Assembly: GCA_003151595.1 (NCBI GenBank)
Contig: PLXW01000111.1
Location: forward strand, 15,457 to 79,456
Direction of reading: 5' to 3'
DNA: 64,000 nt
From: Myxococcales bacterium
GTDB lineage: Bacteria > Myxococcota > Polyangia > Polyangiales > Polyangiaceae
Positions 54,438-63,046 of the stretch are shown one piece after another. A program made the translations under genes and the position numbers. The notes beneath the pieces are model-generated. The model ran no database searches. It saw nothing but the letters and a program-made list of their open reading frames with translations, and was not told where the DNA came from. How positions within the stretch are numbered: position 1 is the stretch's first letter; the number at the start of each line of letters is the position of its first letter.

Positions 54438-54720
54438 TCGCTGGCTCGAGAGCGTACACTGGGCTCGCTCCCGCACCTCCTCGCGCTCATGGACACGCTG
54501 CTCGCCGCGCTCGAATGCGCGCACGCGACGGGGATCGTTCAATCAAGACCGCGACCCGCCAGGCGCGATCGCTGGCCGAGGTCGCGCCGTGGGTTCCGAG
54601 CCCGATCGTCGCCGTCGTCGATCGCGCGCTGGCGTTTCAGCGCGAAGGGCGCTGGGAGAGCGCGGCGGCGATGCGCGAAGCGTTGCGCGCCGCTTCGGAC
54701 GACGCTTTCGAATCACCGCT
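54420..54720 (+). pseudogene. Relic of a Ser/Thr protein kinase
   Basis: Two fragments in different frames. The first (from about 54450) reads LPHLLALMDTLLAALECAHATGIV, the kinase helix E region just before the catalytic HRD. The second (54566 onward) reads ARSLAEVAPWVPSPIVAVVDRALAF and RWESAAAMREALRAA, the C-lobe end of myxobacterial kinases. The catalytic loop and activation segment between them are deleted, the frame is shifted, and the N-lobe is absent, so the gene is dead. Confidence 0.65.
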
Positions 54721-54740
54721 GAGCTACTCTCGGAGCCGCC

Positions 54741-55181
54741 ATGAGCCCCAACCCGTATCAGCCGCCGGCCCCCGCTCCGATCGATCCTCGGAGCGCGGCC
54801 GCGCAGTCACCGGGTGATCGCTCGCTCTTCATCCTCGCCGGCGTCGGCGCGCTTCTCGCGAGCGCGTACTGGGCGGCGCTCACGCTGCTCATCGGCGTCG
54901 CTTCGGCCGTGGGGAACGTGTCGCCGACGCAGGTCCTGCTGCCGATCGTCCTCATCGTGCTGTACGCGCTGCGCGGCTTTCAGCTCGTCAAGGGGAACCC
55001 CGCGGCGGCGAAGAGGATCCTGTGGCTCCACGGCATCGGAGGCATCGTCGCCGTCCTTCAGATCATGTCGGGCGGGACGCTCGTGATGGTGCTCAACGTC
55101 ATCAAGGTCGCCATCCACCTCTTTGGAGGCGTGACCGCGTTCCTCGCGCTTCGTTCGTACAACCGCGCCGTCGGCCTTTAG
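54741..55181 (+). CDS. Four-helix membrane protein, unknown function
   Basis: 146 residues. A Pro-rich cytosolic start (MSPNPYQPPAPAPIDP) typical of small bacterial membrane proteins, then four hydrophobic segments (LFILAGVGALLASAYWAAL, VLLPIVLIVLYALRGF, GIGGIVAVLQIM, LVMVLNVIKVAIHLFGG). No known domain. Preceded by GGAG. Convergent with the next gene after 25 bp. Confidence 0.7.
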   Translation: MSPNPYQPPAPAPIDPRSAAAQSPGDRSLFILAGVGALLASAYWAALTLLIGVASAVGNVSPTQVLLPIVLIVLYALRGFQLVKGNPAAAKRILWLHGIGGIVAVLQIMSGGTLVMVLNVIKVAIHLFGGVTAFLALRSYNRAVGL

Positions 55182-55206
55182 TCGCGGCGCGCTCGGCGAC
55201 CTGGCG

Positions 55207-55770
55207 TCAGCTGCTCACGATCCCGGACCATCGCGCGATCCATACGCATCGCGCGTCGCCCGAGGAGCGGCACTCCACGTGCGTCGCCGCCGCGTTTCGC
55301 CCTCCCGCGGAGATCACGAGCTCGCGCGCCCAACCGGTGACCGTGTCGCAGAAGATCCGCGGCGTCCGCGGGGTGCCCGAGATGACGATGTGCACGCTGT
55401 TCTTCTCGGCCTTGCCGAGCGACAGGTCCCCTTCGTCGTTGAACTGGCGCCACATCGACGCCGCGCGACGGAGCACGTTCTCGGGGCGCGCGAGGAGCAT
55501 CCCGATTCGCAGCATCACGCCGCGCGTGTTGGCGCGAGCGCCCGCCGCCCCGAGCTTCTCGCCGATGAGCGGGTCGGGAATCTTCACCGCCACCGCGCGG
55601 AGGAACTCGATGAACTCCTCCAGCGGGATCCAGGTGATCGCGATCCCCGTCGCGCACCGCTCGCGCACCGCGGGGCTGCACGCGGCGAGAATCTCGCGCA
55701 GGGCGTCGGCGCCGTACGTCTCCTCGACGTAACGTGCAGCGTTGAGCATGGCCTGCGCTTTTACGTTCAC
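55207..55770 (-). CDS. Hypothetical protein with V4R-like C-terminal motif
   Basis: 187 residues, soluble. Helical N-terminus (NAARYVEETYGADALREIL), central region, and an end THVECRSSGDARCVWIA that resembles the V4R/heme-NO-binding-associated motif with two Cys near the C-terminus. Such domains are small-molecule-binding modules. Assignment is tentative. Start ATG 55770. Confidence 0.6.
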   Translation of the reverse strand: MNVKAQAMLNAARYVEETYGADALREILAACSPAVRERCATGIAITWIPLEEFIEFLRAVAVKIPDPLIGEKLGAAGARANTRGVMLRIGMLLARPENVLRRAASMWRQFNDEGDLSLGKAEKNSVHIVISGTPRTPRIFCDTVTGWARELVISAGGRNAAATHVECRSSGDARCVWIARWSGIVSS

Positions 55771-55836
55771 TCGTCTCCCTGAGCTTCGATTTTAGCCCGG
55801 GAGCGTCCAAAGACGAAGTGACCCTCGGAACGTGGG

Positions 55837-57369
55837 TCAGGTGAGCGCGTCGCGCGCGGCGTCGGCGACGTTCGGGAACGGGCACTGCCCGATCTGCGAG
55901 AGCAGTCGCTTCACGTCCTTGTTGTCGCGGTGATGACGAAGCCCGTTGAGCAGCGGCCACAGGTCCTGCTCGGTTCGCGCCTGCGTCATGAGCTGCCCGT
56001 AGAACGCGGCCGCGTCCTGCGCCGGCATCAGCGCCGACATCCCGCTGAGCGCGTCCTTGCGAACGTCGGGCGACACGTCGTGCTGCGCCATGTGCTGCGC
56101 GATGGGGAGGAGCTGCGGGAGCTTCTCCATGTTGTTGAACTCGAAGGCCAGCGCGCGACGCACTTCCTCTTCCGAGTCGACCGCGAGGCTCTGCGCGAGG
56201 CCCCACACGCGCTGGAGCGCGGCCGGCGGCTGTGAGCCGAGCTGGCGCGCGATCGATCGGCGCACTTGCGGATCGGGATCGGGAATGTGCTTCTCGAAGA
56301 CGGCGAGGGCGAGCTCGCCCATCCCGTGATGGTGCGCGAGCGACAGCGCGGCGATGCACTCGGCGCGGACGTCGGCGCTCGGGTCTTGATCGCTCAGCGT
56401 CGCCACCCAGTACATGAGCTGCTGATCGTCACGGAAGCAGGTCATCGCGCCGACCGCCGCCTGCCGGACCTCGGGCGCCGGATCTTGCGCGAGCTGCACG
56501 ACGAGCTCGCGCTTGCCGTTGAACTTCTCGGCGGCGTTGAAGCGGAGGTTCTGCGCGACCTGCGCGCGCACGGTCGACGTGGGGTGCGCCGCGAGCTGCT
56601 GAACGAACGCGAGCGCGCCGTCGTCGGCGAACTTCGTGGCCGCGATGATCACCTGCTCGAACGTCCGGTCGTCGAGACCGGGCGTGTTCGCCAGCGCGTA
56701 GAGCGCCTGCAGGTGGCGCGGCTCGACGTGCTTGTCGACGAGGTTGGCCCACGCCTCGATGGCCTTCATCCGCAGCTCGCCCGTCGCGCCGTTCATGATG
56801 CGCGCGATGAGCGGCTCGACCTCGATGAGCTCGCCCGACTCGGCGTAGCAAGCGAGATGAAGCTGGTAGAGCGCCTGCTTCAACGCCTCTTCATCGGGGC
56901 TCTGCAACCCCGGGAAGCGCGAGATCACTTCGGCTAGAGGAAGCCGGCGCGTCTTGTCCTTCGAAGCCTCGACCACCTTCACGTCGACCTTCGCCGTCGG
57001 ATCCTTCACGCCCGGAATGTCGGCCGTGGCCACGACCTGAAAGGAAACGTTGTGCGCCGACGGCGGCAGGTTCGTCGGCACCGTGAGCCGGAACGTGAAC
57101 TGCTGCTGCGAGCCGGGCGGGATCTGCGCGCCGGCGGCGATGACCTGCTTCGCCAGCTCCTTCGCTTCGATGTTGGGAAGCGTCTGACCCGGCCGCGTCT
57201 CGACGCGCACGTAGAGGAACCGCACCGTGAGCTCCTTCAGGACGAGCGGCTTCTTGCCGCCGCCGAGATCGATCCGCCCCGACACGATGCTCCCGGGCGA
57301 GGCCGTGGGCGCATCCAGCGCGAGGTCGAGCTTCGTACCGCCGCCGAACATCGAATCGAGAAGACCCAT
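55837..57369 (-). CDS. Spo0M-like (arrestin-type) domain fused to HEAT repeats
   Basis: 510 residues. The N-terminal 130 residues look like the Spo0M/sporulation-control arrestin fold: LLDSMFGGGTKLDLALDAPTAS, GSIVSGRIDLGGGKKPLVLKELTV and QQFTFRLTVPTNLPPSAHNVSFQV. Residues 175-505 are at least eight HEAT-type repeats (ALAFVQQLAAHPTSTVRAQVAQN, QVRRSIARQLGSQPP). Soluble. Likely a scaffold that binds a protein or membrane; no enzyme motif. Divergent from purU by 99 bp. Confidence 0.78.
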   Translation of the reverse strand: MGLLDSMFGGGTKLDLALDAPTASPGSIVSGRIDLGGGKKPLVLKELTVRFLYVRVETRPGQTLPNIEAKELAKQVIAAGAQIPPGSQQQFTFRLTVPTNLPPSAHNVSFQVVATADIPGVKDPTAKVDVKVVEASKDKTRRLPLAEVISRFPGLQSPDEEALKQALYQLHLACYAESGELIEVEPLIARIMNGATGELRMKAIEAWANLVDKHVEPRHLQALYALANTPGLDDRTFEQVIIAATKFADDGALAFVQQLAAHPTSTVRAQVAQNLRFNAAEKFNGKRELVVQLAQDPAPEVRQAAVGAMTCFRDDQQLMYWVATLSDQDPSADVRAECIAALSLAHHHGMGELALAVFEKHIPDPDPQVRRSIARQLGSQPPAALQRVWGLAQSLAVDSEEEVRRALAFEFNNMEKLPQLLPIAQHMAQHDVSPDVRKDALSGMSALMPAQDAAAFYGQLMTQARTEQDLWPLLNGLRHHRDNKDVKRLLSQIGQCPFPNVADAARDALT

Positions 57370-57468
57370 TTGGAAATGCCTCCGGCGGGCGCGCGTCGAC
57401 GCCTCTGCCGATCACACTTACGTCGCGAACGGCGCGGAGCTTCCTCAGGGTTTGGTATTCAAAAGGAC

Positions 57469-58362
57469 ATGCCCTCGACCGTCGCCACGTTCCTCTTCTC
57501 CGCGCACGACAAGCCCGGCCTCGTCGCGCGCCTCGCGGGGTTCTTCTACGAGCGCGGCCTGAACATCCTCGCCGCGAGCAACCACACCGATACTCACGCC
57601 GACGCGACGCCTCGGTTCTTCATGCGGATCGTCGTGGAGCTGGCGGGGCTGTCCTCACCCGGCGCCGACGCCGCGCTCGGCGGATCGGCGTCGCGACGCG
57701 GCGTCGAAGAAGCGTTCGGCGCGGCGGTGACCGCGCTCGGCGGCACGTGGTCGGTCGGGTACAGCGACGTCGTTCCGAAGGTCGCCATCCTCGTCACGAA
57801 AGAGAGCGCGTGCCTCTACGATCTCATCCTGCGCCAGCGCCAGGGCGAGCTGGCGTGCGAGATCGCGCTCGTCATCAGCAACCACGCCGCGCTCGAGAGC
57901 GTGGCCGAAGGGTTTCGCATTCCGTTCTACGCGCTCCCCGTCACGCCCGAGACGAAGCCCGCGCAAGAGCGACAGATCCTCGAGCTCGTGAAGCGCCACC
58001 ACGTCGATCTCGTGGTGCTCGCGCGTTACATGCAAGTGCTCAGCGACGAGTTCCTCACCGACGCGCCGCGCGTGATCAACATCCACCACGGTTTTCTCCC
58101 CGCCTTCCAGGGGGGCAAGCCGTACCACCAGGCGTACGCGCGCGGCGTGAAGCTGATCGGCGCGACGGCGCACTACGCGACGAAGGACCTCGATCAGGGT
58201 CCGATCATCGAACAGGACGTGGCGCGCGTCGATCACACGATGGGCCCAGAGGAACTGGTACGCGTGGGGCGCGACGTCGAGCGCGTGGTGCTGGCGCGTG
58301 CGGTGCGCGCGCATCTCGAGCGGCGCGTGATCGTCGAAGGGCGGCGAACGATCGTCCTGTGA
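57469..58362 (+). CDS. purU: Formyltetrahydrofolate deformylase
   Basis: 297 residues from ATG 57469 (AAAAGGA upstream). The N-terminal ACT domain (1-90: FLFSAHDKPGLVARLAGFFYERGLNILAA) is followed by the formyltransferase-like domain with VAILVTKESACLYDLI, VISNHAALES, VVLARYMQVLS and catalytic NIHHGFLPAFQG plus GATAHYATKDLDQGPII. Hydrolyses 10-formyl-THF to THF and formate, which feeds purine synthesis. The segment of about residues 55-80 is a longer linker than usual. Confidence 0.95.
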   Translation: MPSTVATFLFSAHDKPGLVARLAGFFYERGLNILAASNHTDTHADATPRFFMRIVVELAGLSSPGADAALGGSASRRGVEEAFGAAVTALGGTWSVGYSDVVPKVAILVTKESACLYDLILRQRQGELACEIALVISNHAALESVAEGFRIPFYALPVTPETKPAQERQILELVKRHHVDLVVLARYMQVLSDEFLTDAPRVINIHHGFLPAFQGGKPYHQAYARGVKLIGATAHYATKDLDQGPIIEQDVARVDHTMGPEELVRVGRDVERVVLARAVRAHLERRVIVEGRRTIVL

Positions 58363-58467
58363 TCTACGGATACGGAGAGGTGCGGAGAGTGTGCGGCGCT
58401 GGAGGACATCGACCCGCCTCGATCGCGCCGAGCAATCACAGCGGTAGTGACCCATCGGTCGAGCGGC

Positions 58468-59724
58468 TCATACTTGCCAACGGCGGCGGACGATCGCGGC
58501 CACGATCGACACGAGCGCGATCGCGGCGTCACCGAGATCGTGATCGCCGCCGACGTTGCATCCGTGACTTACGGGCGCGGCCCCGTCGGCTTTCGCATGC
58601 GATGCGGGCGCGAAGCACGCCGACGCGCCGCCATCGACGTCGGCGACGGGCGTGCACGCGTAGCCCGTGGCGCAAAAACCGGGGAGGTCGGAGAAACAGG
58701 TCACCGTGCACACGGTGTCTCCGCCGGAGGCAGGCGCGAAACAGGTGGCCGACGTGCAGTCGGTCGCGCCGTGACAGGCAGCGCCGATCGCGCCGGGGCT
58801 CGGCGTCGCGTGGCGACAGAGTCTTGTTCCATCGTTCCCGGCGAGGCACTGCAACCCCGCGGGGCACGCGTCGCTCGCTCCGCACGAGGGCGCGCAGAAC
58901 GAGAGCGTCGCGTCGTCGAGCGCCGCGGTGCACGCCCCTGCCCCCGGCGCGCAGTTCGCCGCATACCAACAACGGTCGCCCGCTTGCGCCGCCCCCTCCG
59001 CGGTCGCCGCCAGCCATGGCGCGAGGAACGACTCGTAGGCATCCACGCGCGTGTCGCTCGCGGTCTGTGCGCAGCTCGGATCGCCCGACGACGTCACGCC
59101 GACGATCGCTTCGACGCCGCCGCGCGTCGCGAACGCCGGCCCGCCCGAGTCGCCGCTGCACGTCTGCGAAGGAGACGGCGCGAACGAGAGCTCCGTCGCC
59201 GTGAGCGCTCCGAGGCTCGCCGTGCCGACGCGCTTCTGCGCCGGAGTCGTGTCCGCAGGACCCGTGCGACCGAAGCCGACCAACCGGAGAGGGAGGCCGA
59301 CCGAGCTCGCGTCGAGCGGCGTCGACGGCAGCGGCCAAGGGGTCGCTCCCGCAGGCGCGGCGCCATCGAGCAACACGATGGCGATGTCGTCGGTGAGCGT
59401 CGCCGCGTCGAAGGTCGGATGGCGAAGCACCGCCAGGACGTGAAGCCGTGTGCCGCCGGACGCGGGGGCGTCGCCGAAGAAGGCGTCGGGGAGCGCGCCG
59501 TCGGGGACGCAGTGCGCGGCGGTCAGGAGCACGCGCGGAGCCACGAGCGTCGCCGTGCAGATCAGCGTGTCACCTTGAACGAGAGCGGCGACGCCGAGAT
59601 CCCCGGTCGTCGCCGTTCCGTCGGTGATGGCCGCTCGATTCGTCCCAACGCGCTCGCGCGGAACCGCGCTGCACGAGGCCAGCGCAACGGCAATCGCCGC
59701 TGCGCCGGCGACGCGCCCGATCAA
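58468..59724 (-). CDS. Trypsin-like serine protease, lipoprotein with C-terminal membrane tail
   Basis: 418 residues from TTG 59724, whose TTGA overlaps the upstream stop. Lipobox ALASC (Cys 18). The S1 domain has catalytic H71 (LTAAHC), D113 (TDDIAIV) and S193 (CSGDSGGP). After it come Cys-rich modules (CWYAANCAPGAGAC, CHGATDCTSATC) and a tail HGCNVGGDHDLGDAAIALVSIV ending RRRW, which resembles MYXO-CTERM. A protease with both a lipid anchor and a C-terminal helix is unusual; the exact topology is unsure. Confidence 0.85.
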   Translation of the reverse strand: MIGRVAGAAAIAVALASCSAVPRERVGTNRAAITDGTATTGDLGVAALVQGDTLICTATLVAPRVLLTAAHCVPDGALPDAFFGDAPASGGTRLHVLAVLRHPTFDAATLTDDIAIVLLDGAAPAGATPWPLPSTPLDASSVGLPLRLVGFGRTGPADTTPAQKRVGTASLGALTATELSFAPSPSQTCSGDSGGPAFATRGGVEAIVGVTSSGDPSCAQTASDTRVDAYESFLAPWLAATAEGAAQAGDRCWYAANCAPGAGACTAALDDATLSFCAPSCGASDACPAGLQCLAGNDGTRLCRHATPSPGAIGAACHGATDCTSATCFAPASGGDTVCTVTCFSDLPGFCATGYACTPVADVDGGASACFAPASHAKADGAAPVSHGCNVGGDHDLGDAAIALVSIVAAIVRRRWQV

Positions 59725-60290
59725 CAGCCGAAGAGCGCGATGACCGCGGTGATGTCGTAACAGAAGTACCACTCACCCTCCCGGCACCAGTTGTCGTGCA
59801 CGGCGCAGCCGTAGTGATAACAGCAGTCGCCGCACACCCAGCTCCAACAGGAGCAGTCGGGTCCGCACATGCCGTAGCAGTCGTTGCCGGTGTTCGGGTA
59901 GGCCTGGCAGTAGCCGTCGGCGGCGCCGGGAGCATCGAGCGGCTTCAAGTGAATGCCGAGGGCGTCGGCCGACTGGCGACCCATCTTGTGCAAGACGAGC
60001 GACGCCGGGATGGGGCGACCGCCGTTGCCGGTGACGTCGGCGAAGATGTTGTCCGCGACCTTGGCGAGATCGAACTGCAACATATCGATGCCGTTGGCGT
60101 CGGCGTACACGCCCGTGACGCGCTCGGGGCTCGCCGTGGAGAGGGTGATGCCGTCGTTCGACGCGCTGAGCACGACGCTCGCGGCCGGCGGCCTGTTGGT
60201 CGCGGGCTTCGCGTCGCCTCCCGTCCGAGAATCACCGCATGCCACGAGGACCATCGCCAGCGCCGGGACGGCGAGCCAGGAGAACTTCAT
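59721..60290 (-). CDS. Lipoprotein with Cys-rich phospholipase A2-like C-terminus
   Basis: 189 residues. Lipobox VLVAC (Cys 18). The middle is unremarkable. The C-terminal 62 residues have 12 Cys, including CYGMCGPDCSCWSWVCGDCC and YGCAVHDNWC, with H165-D166 placed as in secreted phospholipases A2 (Cys-Cys near a His-Asp pair). Catalysis is only a possibility since calcium-loop residues are not clear. Its stop overlaps the protease start, so the pair is co-translated. Confidence 0.6.
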   Translation of the reverse strand: MKFSWLAVPALAMVLVACGDSRTGGDAKPATNRPPAASVVLSASNDGITLSTASPERVTGVYADANGIDMLQFDLAKVADNIFADVTGNGGRPIPASLVLHKMGRQSADALGIHLKPLDAPGAADGYCQAYPNTGNDCYGMCGPDCSCWSWVCGDCCYHYGCAVHDNWCREGEWYFCYDITAVIALFGC

Positions 60291-60402
60291 TCGTCACCTC
60301 CGAGCGGTGACCACTTCACGAACGGTAGCAGCGACGAATCGCCGCAAATCCTCGGACAATTCGCAATGCGCGACGCGCGCGCTGGTTCGCGATCCGACGA
60401 TT

Positions 60403-60418
60403 AGTCCGTAGACGGACT
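60403..60418. promoter_or_regulatory. 16-bp perfect palindrome
   Basis: AGTCCGTAGACGGACT lies 113 bp upstream of the Cys-rich lipoprotein start, in the region that should hold its promoter. Perfect 7-bp arms with a 2-bp centre suggest an operator. Confidence 0.35.
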
Positions 60419-60449
60419 TTGTGTTCGAAGACGAACTGCGCGAACCGCG

Positions 60450-60463
60450 ACGCCCGCGGGCGT
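60450..60463 (-). terminator. Palindrome just after the prolyl oligopeptidase gene
   Basis: ACGCCCGCGGGCGT, perfect self-complement, begins 16 bp beyond the protease stop in the direction of transcription. Could end that transcript; no T-run follows. Confidence 0.35.
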
Positions 60464-60478
60464 GTCGCGCGGCGTCAA

Positions 60479-62689
60479 TTACTTCACCGAACCGCCGACC
60501 TCTTTGATCTCGGCGAACGCGAAGGCGTACCTGTCGGCCAGCCGCTCCACCCACGACTTCATCAGGTCGGCGCCGCCGTGCCCCGAGTGCCGCTCGATGC
60601 GAAGGACCACGGGGCCTCCCGTCGAATCGGCCTGGAGCGCGGCGGTGAACTTTCGCGCGTGCATGGGGTCGACGCGATCGTCGGCGTCGGCCGAGTCCAT
60701 GAGCACCGACGGGTAGCGCACGCCGGGGGTGACGCGGTGGTACGGCGAGTACGCGAGGAGCGCGCGGAAGTCGTCTTCCTTCACGACCGTGCCGTACTCG
60801 CTGCTCCACGTTCGCCCCGATCCGAACTGCTCGTAGCGAACCATGTCGAGGAGCGGGACGCCGCAGATGGCCGCGCGATAGAGCTCGGGGTGCTGGGTGA
60901 TGGCGGCGCCGATCAAGAGGCCGCCGTTCGAGGCGCCCTGGATGACGAGCCTGTCGGCGCTCGTGTACTTCTCCTTCGCGAGGTACTCGGCGGCGGCCGC
61001 GAAGTCGTCGAAGACGTTCTGCTTGGCGTGGAGCATCCCCGCGCGGTGCCACGCTTCGCCGTACTCGCTTCCGCCACGCAGCGCCGCGAAGGCGTAGACG
61101 CCGCCGCGCTCGAGCCACGGGAAGATCGCCTTCGAGAAGGCCGGCGTTTCAGATGCGTTGAAGCCGCCGTAGCCGGTGAGCATGGCCGGCGCGGTGCCGT
61201 CGCGCGGGGCGCTCTTGGCGTGCACGACGAACATCGGGATGCGCGTGCCGTCCCTCGAGGCGACGAAGACCTGGTCGACGGCGTACGCGCGCTGATCGAT
61301 CGGGAGCTTCATCTTGAACCACACCGAGTCGCCGGCGTGCGCGATCGACGTGGCGTGGATCTCGATGGGGTAGTTGTACGTCTCGAAGGAGAAGTACGCC
61401 TCGTCGCGATCTTCATCGCCGGTCATCGTGGCGCTGCCGACCGCGGGGAGCGCGACGACGCGCGCGAGCTTGCCGTCGAGATCGTGGATCTCGATCTGCG
61501 TGACGACGTCCTTCAAGTACGTGAGGACGAGCTTGCCGCCGATGAGGGCGACGGAGTCGAGCGTCGCGTCGGCGCGCTCGGGGACGCTCTCTTTCCACGA
61601 GGCGCGATCGATGTGGGCAGGGTCGATCGAGAAGACACGCCACTTCGGCGCACCTTCGTTCGTGGCCAGGTACAGGTGTCCCTTGAACGACATCGGTGTG
61701 TACTGGGCGTCCTTGCCGACGGCGATCGGCGTCCACTCGGCGGTCTTCTTGGTCATGTCGCGGAACCACAGGTCGTTGGCCGACCATCCGTGCGCGACTT
61801 GAGAGAAGAGAAAGCGTCCGTCCCTCGAGATCCAACCGCCGATGAACGTCGCGGGGTCGCCCGTCTTCTCGTGCACGAGGCGGTCCTTCGCCGGCTCGGT
61901 GCCGATGGCGTGGAAGCGGACTTCGGCGTAGCCGGGGCGCTGGTCCGTGGGGATCTTCGGATCGACCGGGAGCCACGTGTAATAGAAGCCGTCGCCCCTG
62001 GGGGTCCACGAGGCGCGCGCGTATTTCGCGCCGGGGATGAGATCGATCGCCGAGTCCTTGCCGGAGGCGACGTCCATGACGTGCATCGTCGACTCGTCCG
62101 AGTTGTTCTCGGACATGGTGTACGCGACGCGTTTGCCGTCCCACGAGACCGACCACTCGTGGAGCGACTTGCTTCCGTCGGTGCTCCAGCCGTTCGGATC
62201 GAGGAGGACGTGCTCCGCGCCGGTCTTCCCGATGCGCCAGTAGACGGCGGTCTTCTCCTGCATACCGGTGCGACGGCCGTAGAAGAGGCGATCGCCGCGC
62301 GACGTCGGCATGCCTTGCGAGTCGACGTAGAAGAGCTCTTTCGCGCGCGCGGCGATGGCGGCGCGATCGGGGAGCGCGGTGAGCTTGGCGCGCGTGAGAT
62401 CGTCTTGGCCCTTCATCCACGCTTGGACTTCGGGCGTGCTCGCGTCTTCGAGCCAGCGGTACGGATCGCGAACGTCGGTGCCGAAGAGCGTGTCCTTCGC
62501 GTCGGTGGTGCGCGTCGCGGGGTAGAGGCTCGCCCACGGCGGCAACGCCACTGAAGGTGCAGGTGCGGGCGTCGTGGCGACGGGTGCCGGCATGATCGCG
62601 GGCGGCGTCGGCGTCGCCGGTTGCGGCGCGTCGGCCCCGCAAGCGACGAGCGTGAACGCGAGGGCGAAAGTGACGGTGGGCCAGCTCAT
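60479..62689 (-). CDS. Prolyl oligopeptidase (S9A), lipoprotein
   Basis: 736 residues from ATG 62689. Lipobox TLVAC (Cys 17). A short Pro/Ala linker precedes the N-terminal part (DPYRWLEDASTPEVQAWM), the beta-propeller and then the hydrolase domain with Ser in IQGASNGGLLIG, Asp in DSADADDRVDP and His in RHSGHGG. Cleaves short proline-containing peptides, here outside the cytoplasm. The upstream region holds a 50-base purine tract. Confidence 0.95.
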   Translation of the reverse strand: MSWPTVTFALAFTLVACGADAPQPATPTPPAIMPAPVATTPAPAPSVALPPWASLYPATRTTDAKDTLFGTDVRDPYRWLEDASTPEVQAWMKGQDDLTRAKLTALPDRAAIAARAKELFYVDSQGMPTSRGDRLFYGRRTGMQEKTAVYWRIGKTGAEHVLLDPNGWSTDGSKSLHEWSVSWDGKRVAYTMSENNSDESTMHVMDVASGKDSAIDLIPGAKYARASWTPRGDGFYYTWLPVDPKIPTDQRPGYAEVRFHAIGTEPAKDRLVHEKTGDPATFIGGWISRDGRFLFSQVAHGWSANDLWFRDMTKKTAEWTPIAVGKDAQYTPMSFKGHLYLATNEGAPKWRVFSIDPAHIDRASWKESVPERADATLDSVALIGGKLVLTYLKDVVTQIEIHDLDGKLARVVALPAVGSATMTGDEDRDEAYFSFETYNYPIEIHATSIAHAGDSVWFKMKLPIDQRAYAVDQVFVASRDGTRIPMFVVHAKSAPRDGTAPAMLTGYGGFNASETPAFSKAIFPWLERGGVYAFAALRGGSEYGEAWHRAGMLHAKQNVFDDFAAAAEYLAKEKYTSADRLVIQGASNGGLLIGAAITQHPELYRAAICGVPLLDMVRYEQFGSGRTWSSEYGTVVKEDDFRALLAYSPYHRVTPGVRYPSVLMDSADADDRVDPMHARKFTAALQADSTGGPVVLRIERHSGHGGADLMKSWVERLADRYAFAFAEIKEVGGSVK

Positions 62690-62711
62690 GGGCGCACGGT
62701 AGCGCAGGAGC

Positions 62712-62761
62712 GGGGGAGAGAGAGGGAGAGGGGAGAGGGAGAGGGAGAGGGGAGAGGGAGA
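62712..62761. repeat. 50-nt uninterrupted purine tract
   Basis: Only G and A from 62712 to 62761, built from GGGAGA and GGGGAGA words. The transcribed strand context of the downstream protease reads it as a C/T-rich stretch 23-72 bp upstream of its start. Such mirror-type tracts can form triplex DNA. Confidence 0.7.
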
Positions 62762-62774
62762 CTGCGACGCGATC

Positions 62775-62906
62775 GCCCGGCGCCGGTCTCGGTGCTCGGG
62801 AGGGCGGGCCCCTCCGCAAGTCGGCACCGCACTAGGTGCGCGCGCTATTTCTGCCTCCGCAGGCGGGTCCTCCCGCCCTCCCTGCGCTCCGAGACCGGCG
62901 CCGGGC
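62775..62906. repeat. 132-bp imperfect palindrome with 18-bp perfect ends
   Basis: GCCCGGCGCCGGTCTCGG (62775-62792) recurs inverted at 62889-62906. Inside, a GGGAGGGCGGG block on the left is mirrored on the right, with mismatches toward the centre. May be a terminator for the kinase-type transcript or a small mobile repeat. Confidence 0.6.
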
Positions 62907-62922
62907 TATGGGAAAGCGCTCG

Positions 62923-63027
62923 GTGGACGCCGAGAAGCGCTCGACGCACGTGGAGAAGTGCTCCGAGGCCTTGGAGAAGTGCTCCGAGCGCTCAGAGCAC
63001 TTTTCGATGGGCGTGGAGCAGCGCTGC
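62923..63027. repeat. Five tandem 21-bp repeats
   Basis: Five 21-bp units; units 2 and 3 share TGGAGAAGTGCTCC, and the third and fourth form a hairpin around CGAGCG with 15-bp arms (two mismatches). On either strand the repeat reads as heptads such as EKCSERS, but no start, signal or coding context supports a protein. Confidence 0.65.
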
Positions 63028-63046
63028 ATCGGATACAGCGGGTTCG

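Larger units (their letters stand above)
54241..54740. other. Intergenic region with palindromes and a kinase relic
   Basis: 500 bp between the pilin-like and membrane protein genes. A perfect palindrome (CGGCGCACCTGCGCCG, 54337-54352), the two operator-like dyads and the kinase remnant described separately account for most of it. Nothing else is recognised. Confidence 0.5.
62690..63046. other. Non-coding island: purine tract, inverted repeat and 21-bp repeats
   Basis: 357 bp between a kinase-type gene and the prolyl oligopeptidase gene, both on the minus strand. It contains the three structures listed separately. Small open frames here, on both strands, only reflect the repeats. Confidence 0.6.
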
